DNA from: Phragmites australis | Lineage: Eukaryota > Streptophyta > Magnoliopsida > Poales > Poaceae | Length of the DNA stretch: 64,000 nucleotides | Assembly (NCBI RefSeq): GCF_958298935.1 | Contig: NC_084924.1 | Location: 9,238,001 to 9,302,000, forward strand | Direction of reading: 5' to 3' | Shown: positions 52,604 to 64,000 of the stretch, one piece after another | Layout of the letters: each line of letters starts with the position of its first letter | Numbering within the stretch: position 1 is the stretch's first letter | Made by a program: the position numbers and the translations under genes | The notes under the pieces: model-generated | Databases searched by the model: none | What the model saw: only the letters and a program-made list of their open reading frames with translations | Told to the model about the DNA's origin: nothing

Positions 52604-54032
52604 GGTCTTACATCAGTGTTCTGTTTCCGGTCAATGGTCCCTTCTGATCGGTACTGAAGTTTATGGCTTGTGAGGAATTACATAAAGAATTTTTTTTTCA
52701 ACAAAAATGTGAATTAGGAAGAGTTGGTCGACGAAATATGAATCGGCGACTAAATCTTGATATACATCAAAACAATACATTCTTATTACTATGAGATGTA
52801 TTGGGCTCTACGGATCATTTGATTGGAATGAAATTTGGAATGGGTATTCTTTTCCTATGAAAGAACTTTTAATAATAGAATCCTCGTAAAAATAAATGAG
52901 TATTCTATTATCAAAAGTAGAGTATTCTTGCAATAGGACTTATAACCTCTACCCATTTTATTCAAAATTCACAAATAAATTGGTTTAGGACCGGTAAATT
53001 GTACCTAAAAAGCCTTTGAGATGTTGACTGTTACTGATGTGGGACACATTTCTGATGCCAGAAGCCCAGGGTAGCTTGCGTTACCTCTGAATGATGACTT
53101 CAGTTATGTAAGTGAACATTATGAACTATGATTTCAATTATGTTAGTGAAATTATGAACTATGAAGGCATAGTTCCGCTAGGAAAGCGAGAGTTTTCCCC
53201 TCTACTTTCCCCAATTCGTATGGGAGTTAAACTGTTTTCTTGTGAAATTGAACATGCACTTGTCAAAGTGCCTAAAGGTTTTGGTCGGTGATAGAAGAGA
53301 AGATGAGGACGGAGATGTTTCCGTATGATAGGATGTGTTGTCAGCTTCGCAGTTTGCAAAGCGAGATGATGAGGAAGCAACGGCGGGGAGCATCTCGCTT
53401 TCTTCGCATCGTGCTGTTGGCTTTGGCGCAAACCGCAACATGTTCCCTTGCCTTTCAGGGGCGCCTTTTCAACGGACTGTCCTTTTCTTTCTCCTGTGTC
53501 TCCACCCCGGGCTGGAACTTTCTCAAGCTGAAATGTCAAGACTCTAGATCGAAGTGGACAAGCAGACTACCTACAGGAGAGTTTTGAGCTTTGAGCGCGC
53601 CCACACGCATACACACTTCACTGAAATTGGTTTCAGGTTTATTCAAAGGACTCATCTGAATATGTTGCATGCAGTGTTGAAATTCTCCTTCACAGCATGC
53701 ATTTGATCATCATGACTTTGAAGGTGTTGCTTCCCACTAGCATGCGTGCATCATATTTTGGAGCTTAATTAGAACCTCGATCCCTTCTCAATTGGGTGAA
53801 AAGAACAAAAAATGCACATCAGCTTTTACACCATACACTGTAATGTTCCTGAAAAATAAGTAGGCCTGGACAGATGACATAATAGTACGGAGCAACAACC
53901 AGCACACATATGGTAGAGATGCCTCTGTGAATCAGCAAAGACAGGATTTAACAAAGTTATCAACGTTTTATTGTGACAAGGGCGCAGTTAGGATCGAATG
54001 CCGACAAATTACAGGGTTTCCCTGGGTTTCTC
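52604..54032. other. Intergenic before the UEV1 3' end
   Basis: 52770-52990 is MITE-like AT-rich sequence with TATTCTATTATCAAAAGTAG/ATAATAGAATCC in opposite orientations. 53159-53539 has a 126-codon minus-strand frame (PARGGDTGERKGQSVEK, basic) and a 99-codon plus-strand frame; neither is recognised. The part just before 54033 is probably UEV1 3' UTR. Confidence 0.5.
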
Positions 54033-57000
54033 TTACATGATGACACATCTAAGAGAGAGCCCTTTCTGATCAACTCTTTGGTCTTCGTTACCTGCAGGAA
54101 GACAAGTAGATTAAGAACCAGAGATGATTTAATCAGAGAAAACTCACCTGTTAGGAATAGCAACTTGTATTCTCTAGGGATCCTGAACTCTGGCAAAGAA
54201 CCCCTTTTACTCTGGGGATATTACACACAGGAAAATTGCTTGTTTGCCACCAAGTTGATTGTGTTTCGAAGAATTACCACCCTTTAGTTTTGCTTCGACA
54301 GATTGCCATCAAAGTGGATTTTTGGCTCCTGGCTTTTTAATTCATTTTCACATGTTTTACTCTGTACCGGCCACCGAAAATGTCTGTTTTGCCCCTGACC
54401 CAATTGAAGCAGACCAGAGACGGTCTCCACAGCTGATTGAACCAGATCCCCATCGTCTGCTCTCTCAAAACTCACGGCAGATCAAGCTCCTCCCCACGCA
54501 ATTGGGGAGTAGAGGGCGGCCTGCCCCGCTCTCTACTTGCTTCAATTGGGTCAGGGGAAAAACAGACATTTCTGGTGGCCGGTACAGGGTAAAACATGTG
54601 AAAAAACGAGTTAAAAAGCCAGGAATGGCAAATCGGCAACCCAAAAATCCACTTTGATGGTAATCTGTCAAAGAAAAACTAAAGGGTGGCAATTCTTCGA
54701 AACACAATCAAATTGGTGGGCAAACAAGCAATTTTCCCATTAGACAGAGCAATACATATATCTAACATCACCAACATGGAAGAGTTTCATAATTAATTAA
54801 CAAATACTAACTACAGCACATAATAAAAAATTGCTGATAAACATGCCCAAAAAAAAAAAAAAACAGCAGTTGTTGGTTATAGAAAACTTCAAGCAGGGAT
54901 GCTTGCAGTCATTTCAAAGAAGCAAATTATGTTGTGGCTTGACAAGCTACTGTTGGCAAGGGATTTCAGATTTTCAAGATCGCTTCCACCAATTAGCTAC
55001 AATTTGATATCATTCCCTGTATATCAGTTACTGAAGCAATGAAAAGGAAAATACCTTCATGAGGCTGGTGCAGCCTGCGATTCTGAGGAGCTGACATCTC
55101 CTTTTTTAAGCTTGTTAGGATGTCCTCCATTGTATGCTCCCTTTGCCAATTCCCAAGCATGGGAAACAGACCTGGTTCAACCTATAAAGCTGCTAGTTAA
55201 GTACTAGGCCATCATTCATAAACTGCCTCAGAAGTTGGCACAGATGAAAATAAATGCATCAGTACCAATCCAGTTTCTCGATTCACACATGTCATATTGA
55301 TTCGAGACTGAAATCGAACAGCCGGTGGTTTATCTGGATAATCTGTATCACAGAACAGCTTCAATTGATAGATTTTTCCCTCGTGAACAGTCTGCAAAAA
55401 ATCGAGTAACTCCTCTGGTTTTAGCATAGTAGTATAATACTAAAGCAAATGCAATCTGTATCTAGTTATTGATATTTCTGCGGCATACATTGGGAGGACC
55501 AATTATAGTTCCTGTCCAGGACCGCATATATATGTCATCAGTGTCATCCATCCCATAGCTCACCGTTCCATCACCAATGCCTTTTTCACCTCGCTCAAGC
55601 TCTTCTAGCAGTCTAAAGTTTCTGGGAACTGAAGATGAAACACTTAGTACAACAAAGTATGTACTAAATTATTATTAGCAACTCGTTTAGAAGCTATTAA
55701 ATCCAAATGCATCGTTCTTATAAGTGAAATAAAATAGCGATAAAATTTCATAATTCAGCTACTCATGAGACTTGGAATTTCCAAAACAATTCATATTTTA
55801 GATTTCTGTAAATTAGAGTATATAGCAGATATCGATGCATTATCTATGTAAGTACCAGAAGTATTTACGGTAAAAAAAAGTAGCAGAAGTATTCCAGTGT
55901 TTTTTTAGCAATGCGGTGCCATAAATAACATGCACCAAACAATGGTTTAACTTGCTAATGCAAGAAGGCTGTGTGGACCACAAGATACATGATCTGGAGG
56001 CAGTAGAGCTAGACAACATTCCTTCCTTTGTTCAACTATTTTCTAAGCATACCTTCGTGAGAGCTAAGTGACGGTCAGTAGCATAAATACCACGCTTTAT
56101 ATTAGGAGCAATATAGAAGAGATTTTGGTCAGATTGTAAACAGGTGGCAGATGGTCCATCTTCTTCAGCCCAAGTAACACCTGTAGCTACTCTAAAATGG
56201 AGATGAAGGATCAACTATATAATTCCCAATCAACTTATTAAGTGCACACTGAACAATCCCAGCCTTCCTACAACTATTTTGACACTTGAAGTGTGATTGG
56301 CCATGCAGAAACTGATTAGTTGGGGCAGTGGGGCTTTGTAACAGCCCAAGTTTTGTAATCCAAAGTTTTTCTCAAAAAATAAATGGAACAAAATTTGCAA
56401 AGAAAATGGAGTAAAGAAAAAGCCGGAAATAGAAAAAGAGAGAGAAAGAAATCCCATCCAGGCTCCCCTCCCTCTCTTTCTCCCTCACCCTTTCAGCGGC
56501 CCAGCCCGTTCCGGAGAGAACCAGCCCGTCCCCCCTCTCAATCCATCTCCCTCCCTACCGGGTCAACCTCCCTCCCTCTCCCTCACCCGGCCCGACCCAA
56601 TCTCCCCCTCCCCGTTCGGGCAAACCCACTCGCGCACGAGGCTGCTCCCACGTGCGCCTTGGCCCGAGTCGCTTGGCTCGTTCCCCCCCAAGCCGCGCCG
56701 GCCCGCACACGCGCTCGTGCCGCGTCGCCTCTCTCTCTCTGCGTGTGAGCCCTGGCTATCAGGTTCTTCTTCCACCTCCCGCCGCTACCCTTCCTTATAT
56801 CGCGCCCGACAATCGCGTCGATCTCGCGCCCACCAAAGGAAGGACAGCACCGCGCAACCACATATATGGAAAACCACGACCAAGGAAGAAAGGGAGGACC
56901 AATCAATCGGAGGAATCGAAGCTCGGAGCATGGGAACCCCTTGCGAAATCACCGCTAAACCCGAAAGCCTAGCCCGATGCCATCCCCCGTGCCTATATAA

Positions 57001-60000
57001 GCCCCCTAGGATCTCCCCATTGGCATCCCATGGCCTCCCGCGCCCTTTCCCCTCTCTCTCAAGCGAGAGCGCCGCCCAAGAGCTCTACCACCGAGCTTCC
57101 GCCGCCGCCAAGTCGCTAGCCCGCTCCGCCGCCCCCTGACGCTAACATGACCCCAAAATGGGTTTGCTGTCACCCCTAAGTGCTTCACCACTGCTCGCTG
57201 TCGACGTCCACGCTGCGCAGCGCCTCTCCAAGCCTTCTCCGGCGAAGCTACATCATCCTGAGCCTTTGCTGCGATCGCCATGATATGATGAGCCACCCTG
57301 ACACCGATGTGTCCCCCAGACCGGCTCGCCGTCGCCTTCGCATCATCTTCTGCCGCTCGCCAGAGCTCCCCAGACATCATAGCGCTGTCTCCGCCAACCC
57401 CAAGTCGCTGCCGTGGAAGCTCACCGTCAACGCCAAACCGAGTTGGAGTCGAGGTAAAACGCCCATCCACCATCTGATCTGTAGCCAATGGCCGAGATTA
57501 AATCTCAGCCGTACCCCTTCGCCCCGTCGAGTCAGCATCTCTTTAAACCAGTCAGCACACCATGTTAGCGTGCCATGTAGGCACTTTTGTCCTATGTGGC
57601 GCCTAGTTAGCATGTTTATGCCTTGTCAGCTTGCCACGTCAGCACCGACATTTTCCTTTTTCTTTTAATTTCCCCATTGACGTCATAATTCCCTATTCCA
57701 ATATACAAGTAATTCCAGGAAATCCTAAATTCCAAAATAGGTTTTATTTAAGTAGGACAATTCTATAATTCTTTAATGATTTAGATAAAGGTTTTAAAAA
57801 TGTCTTCTCAATAAAATAAATTTAAATAAAACGTTTTAATTATGTTTTAATATCTTTTAGTGATAATAACAAATAAAATTTGAATAAATGTTTTAGAAAA
57901 TCTTGTTAATGTTTAATAAAATGTTATAATGTTTAAATAAAGATTTGTTAATGTTTTTAATTCTAGAAAATTTGATAAATAATTATGATAATTAGAAAAT
58001 GTGATTTTTCTTAGTAAAATAATTTGGAATAATCTGTTTGATTTTTTTAATGTTTCTTTAATTAAGAAAATCCTTTTTAATTCCTAAAAATTGCTAGAAA
58101 ATGCAGAAAAAAATCCCAGGAAAATTCCTACGCCCTTCTTTCACCCTTCCAAAGCCATATCTCCATCGTCGCAACTCTGATCTAATCGTTTCCTTTGCTA
58201 ATAATTCACCAAAAATCATAAAAATAATAAATCGAGTTGTTTGATGTGTTTTTTAGCTCTGTTCTCGGTTCTTGGTGTTTATTGCCTTGTTTTCTTTTGC
58301 CATTAGATGCTGCAGTCCTGGAGGAAGACTTTGCAGGTTTCCAAGACCAGGAATTCAAAGACACCGCTAGGTACCAGGGTGAAGGTAAGTTGTCCTTGAT
58401 ACACTTTGATCCTATGTTTCTAAATGTTTTTGTTTTATAAAGTTGCACGTTTACAGTTGTGGTTGGGAAACCCATGTTAGGCTATACCTTAGTTCCTCCA
58501 AATTTTCCTTGTCCCCTCGGTTTTGGTGGGATCAAGGGTAGTATTCCTTAGCCATGCTTGGGAAAACATAATTTTGATAATGGTTTTATACAACATGAGA
58601 TAAGAGTGTGATTATGTTTTTTTTTTAACATGGACTAGGGAATTGAGCAAGAGGTTGGGTTGGATGACAAGGGCTGGTGGATGGTAGTCTTGCTCAATTC
58701 AATTAAGGATTGATTCATGGTGCAATCGGACCGAGCTTTACAGTACAACCACAAACCTGATATGAGACAGGTCTGGCTGAATAATTAATTTTCTCCCAGC
58801 TTATTGTAGACCAGGTGGTGGAAGGGGGAATGGGTTAGACTTCTTTGGAACCATCTAGTGCAAGAGGGGGCTTATGTTGTTGAGGATATTTGTGCCACGC
58901 GGCAGTGAAACCTCAATGGGTAGACGCTTCTTGGTAGAAACTTTGTAAAGGTCTTGCACTGATAATCCTAGCCGCACACCTCGGATGTGTTTGACCGACA
59001 CGGGCATAACGTATAATCACGTCTTGTGGGTAAAGTGTACAACATCTGTAGAGTTTTAAATTGATATATAAGTCGTGCTCACAGTCATGAGCGGCGAGGA
59101 ATGCCACACATGATTAGAATACACTATTTTTTATAACCTTGGGTGGATGGGTCATTCGTGGTTGTGGGAACCATGTTTGAGGTGTTCAACTTCAATTGAG
59201 GTCAAGAGGGTCAACTCTTGAAGTTATTTGCTTTCAATCATTTACTATTGCTTTTATTAAATGTTATAATTATGCTTTTATGCACATAAGCCATGTAAGC
59301 CTTAGTATTTGTGAATGCCTTCATATCATATTTACCGCAACTTGCGGAGTACTCACACTTGCTATAACCACACTGCTTAGTCGGGGAAAACTCTGAAGAT
59401 TACTCTGAGGATGAAAGATACTAAGGTGGTGCTCTACATTGACCGTCTGTGGGAGATGCGGATGAGAAGACTGCACTAGCTGCGGTGTATCTTTGCTTTT
59501 TAACCCTCGGAGGTCCTCTTTGTAAGAACGACTTTTCACGTTAAGTTAATGACATTGTGTTTTGTTATCATCTGTGAAGTCTTCGTATATTGAGATTGAT
59601 TCCTTGCTCAATATACGGTAAGGGTATTGGTTTGTCCTTAAACAGGTCCCGACAAGCTTTAAGTGGAGAACGAGCTTAAGCTTACCAGATAAGCCACAAA
59701 AAATGCTGCTTAAAAGGCTTTACCTCAAATCATGTAATGCGTGAACTTAATAGGTGGAATACATTTAAGTTTTAGAGGTTACGACTAACAAAACCAATGA
59801 TGATTTCACGAATATGATAATATAGATATACAGATAAGAGGATGGCAAGCAACAAATACACCAGGTGGCTACAGGTAACATGTTTCATGAGATTGTATTC
59901 GCCAAGCTCAAACTGAATGGCAAAGTTGGATTTTTGTGATACGCAGTCTTCAATAATTTCTCTCATGAAAACGATTGGATATGAAGCCAGTTTGTTTGTG

Positions 60001-63000
60001 CCTCTGGTCTATTTATGTTAGGTCTTTGACCAAGAACCTGTGGCGAAGTTCTTCGGCCAGATGACAAAATCAGTTATCAGATATGCGATGTGGGAGTGGG
60101 ACCATAGTTGTCATGGCGTCAAGATATCGTCGCCACAACATCGATATATCGACGTGGCAGAGAACAGCGTCTCGCCGAGGGGATGCCACGACTCTAGCGT
60201 GTATGGCGTCCGTCATAGCGTTGTCACGTCCCCGTGGCGCCTGTTTGGCGTCGTGTGGCGTCGTTTTGTGTTGTGGCGGCCGTAATAGAGCTGCCATCGC
60301 CCGAGCCGCCGTCGCAATCTCTGACCGCCCCCCGCCTCTACATCCACCTCGGATCTCCAGCCTTCCGCTCCGCCCACCTCTTCGGCCCGCCTGCGTGCTA
60401 CGTGCGTGTGTGAGTGAAGGTGGGTAGTAATGTTACGGGCGGCTGCTGCTGTGCTGCGTGCGTGAGTGGAGGAGTGAGTAGTTCACATAAGCTGGATGGG
60501 CTAGGGTTAAAGAATGAGTTGATGGGTTGGTTTTGTGGGTTGGACAACCTGGCATCCCACTTATTATTTCTTCTTGTCTTTGTTTCCTTTTTCCTTTTGT
60601 TTTACTCATAATATATTATTGCATATCAAGTGTTGAAGGCCTCAAACTCTACTACTATGCCCCTGATTTGCTCAAGTGTTCAAGGCTTCAAGCTCTGCTG
60701 TGTATTCGCCACGCCAATGCGTGTATGGCATCGCCATGCCGTGCGCCATAGGTGCTGTAAAGTTGTGAAGGTGGTGGGTTGCCACACCGCCATAACAACT
60801 GTGTGGGATCTAGTTGATAGAGAAATTTGTTACTAACTCTAATGAGACTTTTGATGTTACAGATTCATAGTAGATGCTTTCAATTAACTGCTACATCTAA
60901 AATTAAAAATAAGCAAGCGCTTTGAAAAGCTACAATGATGCCAAACAACAACTTAAGGTAGTTGTGCTAGTAATGGACATATGTCCTATCTGAACAAAAA
61001 TATGTCACAGAAGCATATAAGCATTAGCATTCCTTCCTTAGTGTGCTTAAACTTTGCATCACTCCCAAGTGCAATGCCCTCAAGCTACGGCACTTGGTGT
61101 GCTGCTAACTGAATTGCAATACCAGACTCCCCAAGTGATTTCATTCAGTTTTGTGTACCTTTGGTGCCATCTTTTAGTATCTGCTGCCAAGGCGCATGAT
61201 CTCAGATTGGCTATAACAGGTTGCGATATTACCATGAGATACTCCCAAGAACTATGTTGTGGGAGGCAATGGAAAACTACATGGTGGAAGTGAACCATGA
61301 AATCACATGAAACTAATTTTAATTGGACTTTGCTTGATAATTATCAGTTGGTCAGTATAGTTGCGAACTTGTGATATTGGGTTTAAAAGATGACTAGGGC
61401 CATTGACCACCCCTCCCTCAACCCACGAGCGAGTGCGCACACACAATTTTGAATTACTTTGATCACTTCCATTCAAGGCACTAAATCAACAACCCTACAC
61501 CAAAATACGTTTATGTTATTTGACCATCCTTGTCCTCCTAATATGTTCAACGGCTTGTTGCTCTGTTTCTCACACCAATGAATGCCTATCTATCCACTGC
61601 CGGCAAGCAGAAGCAGGATAACATCTGAGGATTTCTCAGCATGATCGCATAGGGGCTCCTCTACCCAAGTAAGGCCATGCATTGAGCCAGTGTATGCTAG
61701 TATCAGTCATCAGATATTGGGTTGATTATTGTGAGCTGCAGACTTGTTGCAATTTCCATCAAGGAAAGGCAAACAAAATCTAAAAGAGAATGAAAGAAAA
61801 TGATAACATAAACATCAGTAGGACTAACAAGCAAGCAAAGCTTAATTGATTTTGGAAATGGTGTCACTGACAAGAAGGCACCTGAGCCCAGTTTTACATA
61901 ATGGGTCCATGGCAGGAAATTTTATATAATGGGTCCAAATTTGTAGGTAAAAATGGTAGATATACTATACCCTCCACCCAAAATAACTGTTAGGAGTAAT
62001 CTCCACTTTCATTCCTTTAAAATTCATAGAGTTTTCTTTAGGCAGTACTGAAGCAGTTTTCTTAGTTATTTCCACTTTTCGCTATTTGCGGCATGCTGGT
62101 CAGAACCAACTATCGTGATTGCTTGATTCTGAATACCATTAGTGTAGCTGCACATAGGGATCTAAAACCACAAGATTGCTATATACAGATGGTCCATAAG
62201 AGTGGGTTTTGATTCCGGCTACCAGATTGCACTTACAGATTAATGGGTATTCCTGCTGGATAACAGGCATGGTACACATACTACTGCACTACTACACTAG
62301 GTACAAGTAGACAAATCAATAAGTGACACAACTATCCAGAAACTTCAACAAAAATTAAATCCTAGACTATAAAACTATGTCATGAGCAATGATTCGCAAG
62401 AAAGATGAGTATGACTGCCCAACAATTTCAGGTGGTCCTCCCAAATTGCTAACCAACCCGTCCGTCTAAAATTGTGCCAATAATTGAGGAATCGAACAAT
62501 TCTTCGCTTATCCATAAAGGAACAAGACTTGCAAGTTTCAACAAAAATCTTCACCACATAATGATCATTTAGAAGGAAAGGGGAATTGGACCTCACCAAC
62601 AACACCAGGGAGATGCTAAATTTACCCCCACCGTTCCACCTTTGCACTATAAGTCTACAACCCGATCTTAAAGTAAACCTATATTTGGCTAAGAGTTTCT
62701 TGACTACTTGACGATAACAACGATAACATTTCACCAAAGTTGCATAAGATGAACTTCGCATCATTCAGAGGCAATGCCAAATCGGGGTTTCTCCAGCAAC
62801 CCAGGTCACCCCCTAGATAATCATCCCCCGAGCCCAATCTCCTTCGCCCTCTCCTACCTTGCTCTAAGCATGGCAAAATCCGTCCAAGAATTCAAGCAAC
62901 CTTTCTTGGAAATAAAGATCCCACCTTTCCACTCAATTCGCAGCCCGCAAATCAAACAAACGCGCTATATACAACAAGGCATCTCAGGAGAAATGATGAA

Positions 63001-63050
63001 CGCGGACTGTACTCACCGACGACCCCAGCCGACGACTCCTCGGACCCCAT
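54033..63050 (-). CDS. UEV1: Ubiquitin E2 variant UEV1 (Mms2-like), 5 exons, 161 aa
   Basis: The partner of UBC13 in making Lys63-linked ubiquitin chains for DNA-damage tolerance and signalling. Exons 5' to 3': 63050-63017, 55628-55489, 55391-55266, 55181-55055, 54091-54033. All are GT-AG and in phase. The protein starts [11 protein letters not shown] and continues with the UEV fold: [20 protein letters not shown] (residues 13-32), [42 protein letters not shown], and [14 protein letters not shown]. The catalytic Cys of true E2s is missing, as expected for a UEV. The C-terminal extension ends RCVIM, a CaaX prenylation motif, as I recall in rice UEV1-type proteins. Intron 1 is 7.4 kb owing to insertions (a solo LTR and at least one TIR element), and intron 4 (963 bp) carries a foldback. 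Confidence 0.95.
54230..54737. mobile_element. Foldback MITE in UEV1 intron 4 (508 bp)
   Basis: The ends GGAAAATTGCTTGTTTGCC (54230) and GGCAAACAAGCAATTTTCC (54737) are exact inverted repeats. Nearly the whole element is two mirror-image arms of about 230 bp. Both strands therefore encode the same frame ([13 protein letters not shown].. from about 54259 on + and from about 54707 on -), which is a shadow of the symmetry, not a protein. The ends and long arms suit a Mutator-like non-autonomous element. The flanks (TTACACACA / ATTAGACAG) are similar but not identical, so a target duplication is unproven. Confidence 0.88.
56337..59654 (+). mobile_element. Probable solo LTR of a large gypsy-type element, UEV1 intron 1 (about 3.3 kb)
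   Basis: It starts TGTAACAGCCCAAGTTTTG and ends AACAGGTCCCGACA, the TG..CA ends usual for large-LTR grass gypsy elements. The flanking pentanucleotides are GGCTT (56332-56336) and AGCTT (59655-59659), four of five bases matching as a worn target duplication. A TATATAA box at 56994-57000 follows a GC-rich upstream part. A short coding-like piece at 58305-58385 ([20 protein letters not shown]) is, from memory, often seen in such LTRs. No internal domain, primer site or second LTR is present, so it fits a solo LTR left by unequal recombination. It lies antisense to UEV1. The lineage (Tekay/Del-like) is a guess from size and ends. Confidence 0.7.
60103..60803. mobile_element. CpG-rich TIR element in UEV1 intron 1 (about 700 bp)
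   Basis: The left end CATAGTTGTCATGGCG and right end CGCCATAACAACTGTG form a 16-bp inverted repeat with two mismatches. The left interior has many ATGGCGTC / GGCGTCGTGTGGCG words, and the right interior has GCCATGCCGTGCGCCATAG. The flanks TGGGAC and TGGGAT are similar but do not give a clean duplication. No transposase. Probably a hAT- or Mutator-type non-autonomous element. Confidence 0.5.
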
Positions 63051-64000
63051 GGCGAACCCCTCCGCTTCCTCCAGCTTCAAGTGCTGCCCTGCAATTTCTT
63101 GTCCCGGGAGAAGAGAAGGATGCGTACTGGAAGCGGCGGTGATGATTGGTACTAAACTGAGCCGGGAGGAGAACGAATATTCGAAGCCCCGCGTGAGGTC
63201 GCCTTCGAAGAGAGGGGAAGAAGGGAGAGCATGGGAGGAAGGGAACTGAAGTGCTCTAGAAAGGAAAAAAAGGATTACAGCTGGACAGGGTCCCTCACAA
63301 GGAAGGACAGCACAAAAGGGCAAGAAGCGAAGAATACAATGGAGTAGTTAGCGATGGAGATAAATATCTGAATACAGTGGAGTAGTCAGCGATGGAGTTC
63401 AGGCCTGTTTGTCACAACCTTTTTTTTCCGAGGAACTTGCCACAACTTGTGCTTCCACTTCTCCATAAAATGAAAAATAAATATCTGAAGTATTGCGCAA
63501 TGATAGATTTTTTATTTTTTACAAAAATATCACTCGAATGATAATTTTAATGATATTTTTTAATTCTTTAATGACAAGCTTACAATAACATCAGGAGTAG
63601 TGATTTCTTTATAATTATTCTATAAAAAAATAGAATTTGTGATTGAACTGAGAAGCAGAAGATTCATACGGTAATCATACTTCTTACTAGTACCAAGTTC
63701 CTAAAGAATTTTGATTCCAAACAAATTTAAAAGTGCAAATTGCACTGAATATACTGACCTCGTTTACACACAACAACAGTGTAGAGAAACCATGCACGTC
63801 TCCACAACAGCGTAGAGACCTTGGGTTTCTGAAGAAAATCGAAGTATATGCATTCTTCTTCATGTCAACCATTCATTTGGGGAATCAACTTGAAGCAATC
63901 CCATTAGTTACACGGCACAATAGCATCTTACTCTTTTACTTCTTACTCTTTTACTTCACGAAGTTAGGATATAAAATTCTAAATCTTACTCTCACGACTT
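63051..64000. other. UEV1 promoter and 5' leader region; no other gene
   Basis: 63051-63260 is moderately GC-rich and leads into the UEV1 start (minus strand). Beyond it a near-duplicate phrase occurs: ACAATGGAGTAGTTAGCGAT at about 63336 and ACAGTGGAGTAGTCAGCGAT at about 63375, about 39 bp apart. 63470-64000 is AT-rich with no gene; CTCTTTTACTTCTTACTCTTTTACTTC at about 63932-63958 is a short tandem. Confidence 0.5.

Noticed and set aside
53159..53587. Frames of 126 (-) and 99 (+) codons
   Set aside because: No recognisable domain on either strand and no gene structure around them; not enough to call a gene.
54259..54707. Two similar proteins beginning [11 protein letters not shown] on opposite strands
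   Set aside because: They arise from the inverted symmetry of the foldback element; not genes.

Overview
The window is nuclear genomic DNA of a grass (Poaceae). The evidence is GC-rich 5' exons next to AT-rich introns, GT-AG introns that rebuild complete plant proteins, Sirevirus-type copia LTRs, and Tourist-, hAT- and foldback-type elements. I cannot name the species. Cytosolic glutamine synthetase GS1 lies next to cytosolic phosphoglucomutase, an arrangement I remember from rice chromosome 3 (GS1;3 beside PGM). This looks like that conserved block, enlarged by transposons; the synteny is recall, not a search result.

Layout. 1-10.2 kb is decayed Sirevirus-like retrotransposon: a pol remnant, a foldback element, a gag remnant, one LTR, an env-like or 'plant transposon protein' remnant, and a second LTR. 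10.2-15.2 kb holds exon-like segments of uncertain status, a 74-bp tandem repeat and a 5'-truncated LINE with target-site duplication. 15.2-17.5 kb (-) is an intronless P-class PPR gene. 21.7-25.05 kb (+) is GS1 in 13 exons. 27.7-35.07 kb (-) is cytosolic PGM in 18 exons, 583 aa. 35-47 kb is intergenic and repeat-rich, with one decayed GRF-zinc-finger-like gene. 47.0-49.7 kb (+) is a two-exon LRR receptor-like pseudokinase. 54.0-63.05 kb (-) is UEV1, a ubiquitin E2 variant, in 5 exons, 161 aa. GS1 and PGM converge, as do the RLK and UEV1.

Function. The intact genes are ordinary housekeeping or signalling genes: nitrogen assimilation (GS1), sucrose/starch carbon flux (PGM), organelle RNA processing (PPR), receptor signalling (RLK) and K63 ubiquitin chains (UEV1). 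They do not form one pathway. I rebuilt every exon of GS1, PGM, RLK and UEV1 by hand, checking splice phase.

Most notable: (1) GS1 has a TAG stop where related GS1;3-type proteins continue with Trp and a short tail, and the downstream tail is still in frame; (2) GS1 has a tandemly duplicated 3' UTR and is surrounded by small elements, including a TRIM-like one in its promoter; (3) PGM intron 1 carries a 1,134-bp hAT-type element with a perfect 8-bp target duplication plus a Tourist-like MITE; (4) UEV1 intron 1 is 7.4 kb because of a 3.3-kb solo LTR and other insertions, and its intron 4 holds a long foldback. I found no CRISPR, operon-like cluster or clearly new biological system, and I do not claim one.
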